A stretch of DNA of 31,203 bases from positions 1 through 31,203 of the forward strand of contig JAHZHK010000013.1 of the NCBI GenBank assembly GCA_019420325.1. Direction: 5' to 3'. Origin of the DNA: Coriobacteriaceae bacterium. GTDB lineage: Bacteria; Actinomycetota; Coriobacteriia; Coriobacteriales; UMGS124. The position numbers and the translations under genes are program-made. The notes under the pieces were generated by a model. That model ran no database searches and was not told where the DNA came from. It saw only the letters and a list, made by a program, of their open reading frames with translations. Of this stretch, positions 1-6,263 are shown in pieces (the first letter of the stretch is position 1; every line of letters starts with the position of its first letter).

Positions 1-123
1 ATTGGGCCCGGTCGCTTTCTGCCTCTTGACAATGTCCTGCTCATATTAAAAAAGCTAGACAACGTGTATCTTGTGGAGCCGCAAAGGAGAACGGCGCCCG
101 CACGACGAGGGAGGAGAAGCCCT

Positions 124-834
124 GTGGAGAAGATGGTGCTCTTTAGTGGCGGCGCGGCCGTGGGAAAGACGGCCGTGCTGCGCCATGTGATTCCTGCGCT
201 GAGAGAGCGAGGGGCGGTGCCGGCGGCATGCAAGATCGACTGCGTGTCAGACGACGACCGGCGCGTGTTCGCCGACCTCGGCGTTCCCGTGGTGGCCGGC
301 ATAAGCGGTGACGTGTGCCCCGACCACTTCTTGGTTTCGAACCTGCCGGAGCTGTGGGCGTGGACCGAGCGGCAGGGGGCGAGCCACCTGCTTATCGAGA
401 CGGCGGGTCTGTGCCACCGCTGCTCGCCGGCAACCGAGCGTATGCTGGCCGGATGCGTAATCGACTGCACGGCGAGCTGCCGGGCACCGGCGCGCCTGGG
501 CCCCATGCTGACCCAGGCCGATTTTGCGGTAATCGCCAAGACCGACATGGTTTCCCAGGCCGAGCGCGAGATTATCTGCCGCAAGATCGAGGATATCAAC
601 CCGCGCGCCGAGCTCTTCTGCGTGGACGCGCTGGCCGGATATGGCATTGAGGGCTTGTGTGACTGGCTGCTCGACCAGCCTCCCACGCCCACTTACGAAA
701 ACGACGCCCTGCGCCACACGATGCCCATGGGCGTGTGCTCGTACTGCGTGGGCGAGCGGCGCGTGGGGTCGGCCTTTCAGCAGGGTATCGTGGGCAAGAT
801 CGACTTTTCTACGGAGGAAGGGGGCTGCGCGTGA
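124..834 (+). CDS. Cysteine-rich HypB/CobW-like GTPase (metallochaperone-type, function unknown)
   Basis: A 236-residue P-loop GTPase. Seen: G1 loop GGAAVGKT (residues 9-16), a G3-like ETAGLCHRC (92-100), and AKTD (138-141) in the place of the G4 NKxD motif. It has many cysteines, including C97-x-x-C100, C111, C115, C119 and a C-terminal C205-x-x-C208. G3E-family GTPases (HypB, UreG, CobW) load metals into enzymes, so a role in metal or cofactor delivery is inferred, not shown. The GTG start at 124 was chosen because GGGAGGAG at 109-116 is well spaced; GTG 64 has no ribosome binding site and ATG 133 is too far from it. It overlaps the next gene by GTGA, implying translational coupling. A TTGACA at 26-31 has no convincing -10 partner. 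It could instead be a nucleotide-binding ATPase of the same fold. Confidence 0.85.
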   Translation: MEKMVLFSGGAAVGKTAVLRHVIPALRERGAVPAACKIDCVSDDDRRVFADLGVPVVAGISGDVCPDHFLVSNLPELWAWTERQGASHLLIETAGLCHRCSPATERMLAGCVIDCTASCRAPARLGPMLTQADFAVIAKTDMVSQAEREIICRKIEDINPRAELFCVDALAGYGIEGLCDWLLDQPPTPTYENDALRHTMPMGVCSYCVGERRVGSAFQQGIVGKIDFSTEEGGCA

Positions 835-1625
835 CGCAGGCAGCCGCAGGGACGCCGGGGGCAGGGATCGCTGTCCAAGACATTCGCGAGCTCACGGTGC
901 TGCCGGGCACCGACAAGACTGGCGAGCCCGAGCGCTTCGAGGCGCTCCATTTGGCGCCTGGCCAGATGTATGCCGTGGTGGGCAACACCGGCTCCGGCAA
1001 GAGCCGTCTGATAAAGGACGTGGAGCAGCTGGTCGACGGCACGTCGGCCACGCACCGGCGCGTGCTGGTGAACGGCGCGCTGGTGGAGCGGTCCCAGAGG
1101 CGTCGGGCGGAGCGCAACCTGATTGCCCACCTCAACCAGAGCATGCGCTTCGTGCTCGACGCCACGGTGGGCGAGTTCGTGGCGCTCCATGCGGGCTGCC
1201 GCAGTTCGCATGCGTCGGTGGGGGAGGTCGTGGAACTCGCCAACCTCATCACGCCCGAGGCCGTTGACGAGCGGATGGGTCTGGGTCAGCTCTCGGGCGG
1301 CCAGACGCGCGCCCTTATGATCGCCGATGTGGCACTCGTGTGCAACAGCCCGGTGGTGCTTGTGGACGAGATCGAGAATGCCGGCATCAACAAGGCCATG
1401 GCCCTGCGCGTGCTCTGCGACGCCTCCAAGCTCGTGCTCGTGGTGACCCACGACCCCCACACGGCCCTTATGGCATCCACGCGCATCGTGATGGAAGGCG
1501 GTGCCGTGGCCGCCGTGCGAACGCGCAGTGCCGCCGAGGAGGCGCTGTTCGACGAGTTGGGGGCTATGCACGAGCGACAGATGATTCTTCAGGAACGCGT
1601 AAGGAAAGGCGAGGCCCTCGTATGA
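831..1625 (+). CDS. Stand-alone ABC-type ATPase, middle gene of the GTPase operon
   Basis: A 264-residue soluble ABC ATPase. Seen: Walker A GNTGSGKS near residue 50, signature LSGGQTRA near 154, Walker B VVLVDEIEN near 175, and a histidine switch VVTHDP near 205. The Walker B glutamate is followed by IENAG instead of the usual PTxxLD, which sets it apart from ordinary importer ATPases. No permease gene lies beside it. The GTG start at 831 overlaps the upstream stop as GTGA and has GGAGGAAGGGGG just before it. It overlaps the next gene as ATGA. Established: ABC ATPases drive transport or remodel macromolecules. Inferred: this one works with the GTPase and the substrate-binding-like protein. 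Whether it finds a membrane partner elsewhere cannot be judged here. Confidence 0.88.
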   Translation: MTQAAAGTPGAGIAVQDIRELTVLPGTDKTGEPERFEALHLAPGQMYAVVGNTGSGKSRLIKDVEQLVDGTSATHRRVLVNGALVERSQRRRAERNLIAHLNQSMRFVLDATVGEFVALHAGCRSSHASVGEVVELANLITPEAVDERMGLGQLSGGQTRALMIADVALVCNSPVVLVDEIENAGINKAMALRVLCDASKLVLVVTHDPHTALMASTRIVMEGGAVAAVRTRSAAEEALFDELGAMHERQMILQERVRKGEALV

Positions 1626-2578
1626 TGACCCAATCCCTCGACTGCGAGCAGGCCGTCGGCAGGCGGCAGGTGGTGCGGCTGTACTGGAACCACATCTGCA
1701 TCTTGCACAACTTCGAGAAGGCCTATCTGGCCAGACTCGTGGAACGCCTGGCCGAACGGGGTATCGACCTCCAGGTGACCTACTTCGGTTTGGGCTACGC
1801 CACCCATATGGCCGAGTACCTGGCGCAGGACGACGCCGTGCTGCCCGACATGATCGTGAGCGCCGACCTCGAGGTTTTTGAGCACCCCCGCGTGGCGGAC
1901 AAGCTCTCGGGTCGCTACGCGTGCGAGGGCTGGGAGGCGCTCAAGGACACGTCGGCCGTGCGCGCCGTGCGGCGCGACGAGACGCTGCTGCCCGTGGTTA
2001 TCATCCCCATCGTGCTCTACGGAGCCGACTGCACGGGTTTCAGGCTTTTGGACATCGCCCGCGCACGGAGGCTGGCCTTTGGCGGTATTAACAACTCGGC
2101 CGGCAAGACGCTGGTTAAGGCGGCCTGGTCTCGCTACGGACGCGACGCCGCCGCCGAGCTGCTTGACCGCGCGTTTGTCGCCGACATGCCCATCGGCGCC
2201 TACCAGGCGGTGCGTACCGGAGGCGCCGACGTGGCCACCGTGCCGTCGCTGTATGCCATGCGCGCCGACGGGGCGGTGGCCTTCGAAGGCACCCCGGTCG
2301 AGGGGCCCCTGCTGCTGCCCTCGTACTTGCTCGCTCGCGACTCGGTACCCGAGGACGTGGCGCGGACGGTGGCTGATGGGCTGCTCTCCGACGAGCTGCT
2401 GGGGTTCTATGTGTCCAACGGCGACCTTATCGCCTGCGCGTCGCGCATCAAGGAGCGCTCCCGTTACGAGGATGCCGACCCGGTGTGGGCCCTGGCTCCC
2501 GCCGACCTCGCGGCCGTCGACGTGAACGAGTTCTACGAGACGTACTGCAGCCGCCTGCCCACCGCCGAGCGGATGTAG
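1622..2578 (+). CDS. Signal-less substrate-binding-protein-like polypeptide, third gene of the GTPase operon
   Basis: A 318-residue protein that reads like a periplasmic binding protein of the iron/AfuA type, with stretches such as LPDMIVSADLEVFEH, FGGINNSAGKTLVKAAW and ADMPIGAYQAVRTGGADVA. The N-terminus (MMTQSLDCEQAVGRRQ) has no hydrophobic segment, twin-arginine motif or lipobox, so it is predicted cytoplasmic. The ATG at 1622 overlaps the preceding stop as ATGA. A start further upstream would lie inside the ABC gene and is unlikely. A binding-protein fold inside the cell, coupled to a GTPase and an ABC ATPase, suggests it holds a metal complex or cofactor precursor; this is inference. A strong hairpin follows at 2604-2634. 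Confidence 0.8.
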   Translation: MMTQSLDCEQAVGRRQVVRLYWNHICILHNFEKAYLARLVERLAERGIDLQVTYFGLGYATHMAEYLAQDDAVLPDMIVSADLEVFEHPRVADKLSGRYACEGWEALKDTSAVRAVRRDETLLPVVIIPIVLYGADCTGFRLLDIARARRLAFGGINNSAGKTLVKAAWSRYGRDAAAELLDRAFVADMPIGAYQAVRTGGADVATVPSLYAMRADGAVAFEGTPVEGPLLLPSYLLARDSVPEDVARTVADGLLSDELLGFYVSNGDLIACASRIKERSRYEDADPVWALAPADLAAVDVNEFYETYCSRLPTAERM

Positions 2579-2603
2579 TTGGGTGTTTGGAGAGGGTTTC
2601 CGC

Positions 2604-2634
2604 GCCAGGCACGCTGGAACGCGGCGTGCCTGGC
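2604..2634 (+). terminator. Perfect 11-bp hairpin after the GTPase operon
   Basis: GCCAGGCACGC (2604-2614) pairs perfectly with GCGTGCCTGGC (2624-2634) around a 9-nt loop, 25 bp after the operon stop. There is no run of T after it, so it may end transcription with help from a factor or protect the mRNA 3' end. Confidence 0.45.
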
Positions 2635-2711
2635 CGCATGAATTTCGTGCGATGCAGGGCAGATTTGCCCCAAAAGTTAGGAGATCGAAACTATGCGTGA
2701 CAAATAAATTG

Positions 2712-2730
2712 TTTTAAATGCTTAACTTAA
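2712..2730. promoter_or_regulatory. Candidate DtxR/IdeR-type iron box
   Basis: TTTTAAATGCTTAACTTAA matches the 19-bp DtxR/IdeR consensus TTAGGTTAGCCTAACCTAA at 11 of 19 positions, with the right half matching at 9 of 11. A -10-like TATACT lies just downstream at 2736-2741. The position, ahead of siderophore-transporter remnants, fits an iron-regulated promoter that has lost its genes. The left half is poor, so this is tentative. Confidence 0.3.
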
Positions 2731-2751
2731 TCCCTTATACTCCGACCAGCA

Positions 2752-2796
2752 CGCGCTCCTGCTAACACGTTAGTCCAGCTAGCAGGAGCGCGCTTT
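2752..2796 (+). terminator. 13-bp inverted repeat, terminator-like or leader hairpin
   Basis: CGCGCTCCTGCTA (2752-2764) is exactly complementary to TAGCAGGAGCGCG (2780-2792), with a 15-nt loop and then CTTTC. It lies just after the TATACT at 2736-2741 and before the permease remnant, so it could be a leader hairpin or terminator created by the deletion. Confidence 0.4.
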
Positions 2797-2806
2797 CAAA
2801 GACGTC

Positions 2807-2973
2807 GTGATGGTGCCACTCGTGGGCATCATGTTCGGCAACATCGTCCCCGGTGTCACGATGTTCTGCGGCCTTACCATCGCGGCCCTCATCACGGCGG
2901 CCGTGGTCTCTACTGTGGGGTCCATCTCGTACATCGGCCTCATCGTGCCCAACATCGTGCAGGTGAAGCTCAC
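2807..2973 (+). pseudogene. Remnant of a YclN/CeuB-type FecCD siderophore permease
   Basis: About 55 codons beginning VPLVGIMFGNIV and continuing with TAAVVSTVGSISYIGLIVPNIV. These are two separate landmarks of FecCD permeases of the YclN/CeuB type: the IPLxGIMxGN segment from the N-terminal half and the TVGSIxFLGLIxPNI segment near the end. In an intact permease (about 310-330 residues) they are far apart, so the middle has been deleted in frame. The reading frame then runs into the binding-protein remnant that follows. No function is expected. Confidence 0.75.
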
Positions 2974-2975
2974 TC

Positions 2976-3287
2976 ATCGGCCGCGAGGTGGGCTTCGACA
3001 ACGTGGCCGCCGACGTGGCCTCGTCGGGCCACGGGCCCACGAAGGAATCGCAGTCCAAGGGCGAGGGCGAGCAGGGCGGCAGCGGCGCCGACAAGGGCCA
3101 GCACGACGACGGCAAGCAGGGTAGTGAGGGCGGCAAGGATGGTCAAGCGATAGCTGCGGTGACCGCCACTCACGGCAACGAGTCGTCGTTCGAGACCATC
3201 GTGAGCTTGGGCCCCGACTACATCTTCGTGATGGACCGCGACGTCGCCATCGGCACCGAGGGTGCCCAGCTCGCCCAGGAGATATAA
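2976..3287 (+). pseudogene. Remnant of a YclQ/CeuA-type siderophore-binding protein
   Basis: The frame encodes IGREVGFDNVAADV, a Gly/Ser/Lys-rich stretch of about 45 residues, then ATHGNESSFETIVSLG and PDYIFVMDRDVAIG, which are recognisable inner segments of YclQ/CeuA/FpuA-type binding proteins. The signal peptide, N-terminal lobe and most of the C-terminal lobe are missing, and a TAA ends it at 3285-3287. It abuts the permease remnant in a different frame, so the two are joined by a deletion that removed the rest of a YclNOPQ-like operon. The hydrophilic insert may be native to this protein's family; I cannot tell. Confidence 0.7.
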
Positions 3288-3348
3288 CTGTACCGTCGGT
3301 GCCCGTTACGTCGCTAAGTGACTGCGGGTAGCGCCGGGTTTTGTTTTG

Positions 3349-3384
3349 GAGCCGCAAGCCTGACTGGAGGCTAGCGGCTCTTTT
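3349..3384 (+). terminator. Rho-independent terminator
   Basis: GAGCCGCAAGCCT (3349-3361) pairs with AGGCTAGCGGCTC (3368-3380), one A:A mismatch, 6-nt loop, followed by TTTT. It is the original terminator of the decayed siderophore operon or a neighbour. Confidence 0.8.
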
Positions 3385-3469
3385 CGTTTCGTCTTTGGGG
3401 CGAAGTGCCCCCTCTTCGGTGTCTCTCGTGTGCGGTTGGCTTAACGAAGTGTGTCCTCTGCCGTACCCC

Positions 3470-3678
3470 TTACCGATGGAACAGGCCCCTCTTCACGTGG
3501 GGTTCCTTCGACGCCGCCTTGACCTCGTATCCCGTGGCGTCGATGGCTGCCCGCAGGGCGCTCTCGTTGACGCCGTCCTCGGTGAGGATGACTGTCTCCC
3601 CTTTGCCGTGCGAGGAGGTGGCCTTCCTCACCTCGAACGCCTTGCGGACCGCGCCGTTCGCGTGGCTCTCGCACATCC
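3470..3678 (-). pseudogene. Truncated HMA (heavy-metal-associated) gene, 3' part only
   Basis: On the minus strand this encodes the last 68 residues of the HMA protein found whole at 19555-19803, from the second cysteine of the metal motif (MCESHANGAVRKAF) through to HR and a TAA stop. The N-terminal 14 residues, including the first metal-binding cysteine, are absent, and the sequence changes abruptly at 3679 into a CbiK-like fragment on the other strand. The coding part is identical at nucleotide level to the intact gene over 205 bp. The last arginine codon and stop (CGG TAA) differ from those of the intact gene (CGA TAG). It should be non-functional. Confidence 0.8.
3474..3678. repeat. Left copy of a 205-bp perfect direct repeat
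   Basis: Compared base by base with 19559-19763, the two copies are identical and lie in the same orientation, 16,085 bp apart. They share the 3' part of the HMA gene. They bracket the whole metal-uptake island. Confidence 0.95.
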
Positions 3679-3735
3679 CGCTGCGGCCGCCCGCGCCGGC
3701 CGTCGCCTTGGCCGACGACGCCCAAGCTGCCGACG

Positions 3736-3875
3736 TCAAGCTCGCCGTCCTCGTGGTGGGCTTTGGCACCAGCTTCGACGAGAGCTGCCACATCACCATC
3801 GGGGCCATTGAGAGCGCCGTTCGCGAGGCTTTCCCCGAATGCGACGTGCGCCGTGCCTTCACCGCGCAGTTTTAG
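3736..3875 (+). pseudogene. N-terminal remnant of an exported CbiK-like cobaltochelatase
   Basis: The frame reads VKLAVLVVGFGTSFDES, then TIGAIESAVREAFPEC and DVRRAFTAQF before a TAG stop. This matches the N-terminus of CbiK-type sirohydrochlorin cobaltochelatases (LVVSFGTSxxESR...TIGAIExA...YPDxEVRRAFTSQ). Only about 46 of some 260 to 300 residues remain. Just before it, the frame gives VALADDAQAAD, which resembles the end of an export signal, as in periplasmic CbiK forms; the rest of that signal is cut off at the repeat boundary 3678/3679. It implies that a chelatase for tetrapyrroles once belonged to this locus. Confidence 0.7.
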
Positions 3876-3964
3876 AGCGACCTGGTCTTTAATAAGTTGC
3901 CTACATTAAACTTACGCAAAAAAATACTGATTCCGGTGCGCTGATAACGCGATATGGTGTTCCA

Positions 3965-3994
3965 TTGACTAGTAAGATGTAGTGAACTTATATG
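3965..3994 (+). promoter_or_regulatory. Likely promoter of the fecB-type operon
   Basis: TTGACT at 3965-3970 matches the -35 consensus at 5 of 6 positions. TATATG at 3989-3994 gives a -10 with an 18-bp spacer (TTATAT at 3988 gives 17). The leader to the ATG at 4071 is about 70 nt. Confidence 0.55.
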
Positions 3995-3997
3995 TAC

Positions 3998-4048
3998 TCC
4001 GTCAACCGTTGGCGTGCATATCGGAAGTCGTGCACTTCCGTCAACCGT
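3998..4048 (+). promoter_or_regulatory. Operator-like repeats in the fecB leader
   Basis: TCCGTCAACCGT occurs twice as a perfect 12-bp direct repeat (3998-4009 and 4037-4048), with starts 39 bp apart. Between them CGGAAGT-N5-ACTTCCG (4022-4040) is a perfect inverted repeat. Paired direct repeats suit an AraC-family protein, and two AraC genes lie 5 kb downstream; the pairing is inferred. The inverted repeat could also act as an RNA hairpin. Confidence 0.45.
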
Positions 4049-4070
4049 CTCTCGCAGAAAGGATTTCCCT

Positions 4071-5132
4071 ATGGACCTTTGTCTTACCCGCCGCTCCTTT
4101 GCTGTCGGCATCGCTGCCCTGGCCTGCACGGCAGGCCTCTGCGTGACCGGTACCTCTTCTGCCCATGCCGACCAACAGACGGCTTCCAATGGCGATGCCG
4201 AGGAAGCCGGCGTCTTCCCCATCACTATCGAGCACGCCTATGGCGAGACGGTGATCGAGAAGGAGCCTGAGCGCGTGGTCTGCCTTGCCTGGAGCAACAT
4301 GGAGCCCCCACTCGCCCTGGGCGTCGCGCCGGTGGGCTATTCGGCGCCCAACTACGGCCTGGTCGACGAGAACGGCACGTGGCCCTGGATCACCGAGGCC
4401 TACGAGGCCCTGGGCGCTGAGACGCCCGTGCTCTTCGACGACACCGACGGCTTTGACCTCGAGGCCATCAACGACTGCGAGCCCGATGTCATCCTTGCCG
4501 CCTACTCTGGCATGACTCAGGAGGATTACGAAGCCCTCTCCAAGATCGCCCCCACGGTTCCCTTCCCCAAGGTGGCCTGGCAAACGTTCTGGCGCGAGCA
4601 GACGCTGACCGAGGGCACCGCGCTTGGCAAGGCCGCAGAGGCCGAGAAGCTTGTCGAGGACACCGACGCCCTCATCGCCCAGAAGCGCGAGGAGTACGGC
4701 ATCGGCGAGGGTGTCAAGGGCGCCATGGTGATGGTCGGCTCGGGCGACCTGGGCACGTTCTACATCTACCTGCCTGAGGACCCACGCGCCGCCTACCTCA
4801 TCGATTTGGGCGTTGAGCAGCCCTCGAGCGTGACTGAGCTCGCTAAGTCGGCCGATTCCTCAGCCATCGCGCTGACCCTCTCCGCCGAGGAGGCCGACCA
4901 GTTCGACGACCTTGACGTCATCGTGATGTACGGCGACGAGGCCCTGCTCGAGGAGGTTCAGGCCGATCCGCTGCTTGGCAGCATCCCCGCCATCCAGAAG
5001 GGCGCGGTCGCCCTGCTCGGTTACGACACCCCGCTGGGTGCGGGTGCCAACCCCGGCATCCTGGGCATCCCCGCCACCATCGACGAGTACCTGGAGCTTA
5101 TCGCCCAGGCCATCGAGAAGTCCAAGGCGTAA
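4071..5132 (+). CDS. Tat-exported FecB/PiuA-type iron-chelate binding protein
   Basis: A 353-residue solute receptor for an iron-siderophore or haem-type ABC importer. Seen: twin-arginine signal LTRRSFAVGIAALACTAG with a likely cut after AHA near residue 34, then the family core EPERVVCLAWSNMEPPLALG and VAPVGYSAPNYG, a middle EPDVILAAYSGMTQEDYEAL, and the C-terminal LLGSIPAIQKGAVALLG. The cysteines in the signal do not sit in a canonical lipobox, so anchoring is uncertain. ATG 4071 follows AGAAAGGA at 4056-4063; upstream starts would lie in the operator region. It is first in a four-gene operon with two permeases and an ATPase. Tat export suggests folding or ligand loading before export. The exact ligand cannot be read from sequence. 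Confidence 0.9.
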   Translation: MDLCLTRRSFAVGIAALACTAGLCVTGTSSAHADQQTASNGDAEEAGVFPITIEHAYGETVIEKEPERVVCLAWSNMEPPLALGVAPVGYSAPNYGLVDENGTWPWITEAYEALGAETPVLFDDTDGFDLEAINDCEPDVILAAYSGMTQEDYEALSKIAPTVPFPKVAWQTFWREQTLTEGTALGKAAEAEKLVEDTDALIAQKREEYGIGEGVKGAMVMVGSGDLGTFYIYLPEDPRAAYLIDLGVEQPSSVTELAKSADSSAIALTLSAEEADQFDDLDVIVMYGDEALLEEVQADPLLGSIPAIQKGAVALLGYDTPLGAGANPGILGIPATIDEYLELIAQAIEKSKA

Positions 5133-5141
5133 GGGACGGCT

Positions 5142-6263
5142 ATGAGGACGGTCGAACGGCCCGGCACTTCAAACGCGATTCAACAGCAGAAAGGCTCCCA
5201 AGCTTGGGGATCCACAGCAAACGGGTTTTCCCTGACGGGGAGCCAGTTTGCCCCTCGCGCCCGCATGGCGTGCGCGGTTGCGGTGCTGGTGGTGCTGACC
5301 GTCCTCGTCGCGGGGTTCTCACTGGCGGTGGGGTCGCGCTCGATTCAGCTGTCCGAGGTGGTCCTTGCGCTCTTTTCCCCCGACCAAGACGCCTTTGCCG
5401 CCAAGGTGGTTCAGGCCCGCGTGCCCCGCACGCTCTTCGCCCTGCTCGCAGGGGCGGCGCAAGGGGTCTCGGGCCTGCTTATGCAGCGGGTCACGCGCAA
5501 CCCTATCGCCGACCCCAGCATCCTGGGCGTGAACGCCGGGGCGTCGCTTTTCGTGGTGTCGGCCATGGCGTTTTTGGGCATCACCACTTCGAGTCAGTAC
5601 ATCTGGTGTGCCATCGCCGGGGCCGCGCTCACGGCCGCGCTCGTCTACGGCGTGGGGTCGAGCGGGCGTGGCGGTGCCTCTCCGCTCAAGCTCGCCCTGG
5701 CGGGTACCGCGGTTTCCACGGCCTTCTCATCGCTCGTGAGCATCATTGTGATGCCGCGCGAGAACGTCATGAGCACCTTCCGCTTTTGGCAGGTGGGCAG
5801 CGTGAGCGGGGCGAGTTGGGCTGATGTGCAGACCTTCATGCCGTTTCTGCTGGTCGGTTTGGCGGCGGCGCTGGTGGTGGCCCCGGCTCTGGAGGTGCTT
5901 GCCCTGGGCGACGACGCCGCCGTGGGGCTGGGGGCCAAGCCGGGCCTTGTGCGGCTGATCAGCTCGGCTGCGGCGGTGGTGCTTTGCGGGGCCACCACGG
6001 CCATCGCGGGCCCCATTGCTTTCGTGGGCCTTATGGTACCCCACCTCGTGTGCTTGCTCTACAAAGGGGGCTTGCGTACGCAGATGCTGCTCACGGCTCT
6101 GCTCGGCGCTTTCGTGTTCACGGCGGCCGACGTCATAGGGCGGGTGGTCGTGAGCCCCGGCGAGCTCGAGGTGGGCATCGTGACGGCCTTTGTGGGCGCC
6201 CCGGTATTCATCGCTGTAGCGGTGCGCACGGCTGGCGGCATGCGTGCAGGGGAGGTGGCGTAG
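5142..6263 (+). CDS. FecCD-family iron-chelate permease (first)
   Basis: A 373-residue polytopic membrane protein of the BtuC/FhuB/FecCD family. Seen: RVPRTLFALLAGAAQGVSG, the conserved RNPIADPSILGVNAGAS, and the ATPase-contact and late motif GPIAFVGLMVPHL. The first 45 residues are hydrophilic and longer than usual for the family (about 330 residues), so an internal start is possible, but ATG 5142 lies only 9 bp after the receptor gene and keeps the operon compact. It forms a heterodimer with the next gene product and channels the chelate delivered by the receptor. Confidence 0.92.
   Translation: MRTVERPGTSNAIQQQKGSQAWGSTANGFSLTGSQFAPRARMACAVAVLVVLTVLVAGFSLAVGSRSIQLSEVVLALFSPDQDAFAAKVVQARVPRTLFALLAGAAQGVSGLLMQRVTRNPIADPSILGVNAGASLFVVSAMAFLGITTSSQYIWCAIAGAALTAALVYGVGSSGRGGASPLKLALAGTAVSTAFSSLVSIIVMPRENVMSTFRFWQVGSVSGASWADVQTFMPFLLVGLAAALVVAPALEVLALGDDAAVGLGAKPGLVRLISSAAAVVLCGATTAIAGPIAFVGLMVPHLVCLLYKGGLRTQMLLTALLGAFVFTAADVIGRVVVSPGELEVGIVTAFVGAPVFIAVAVRTAGGMRAGEVA

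Noticed and set aside
26..31. TTGACA near the left edge as a promoter of the GTPase operon
   Set aside because: No -10 hexamer at 16-18 bp; the nearest AT-rich words are too close or too far.
3891..3909. Possible iron box upstream of the fecB-type gene
   Set aside because: Only 9 of 19 positions match the DtxR consensus, close to chance for AT-rich DNA.
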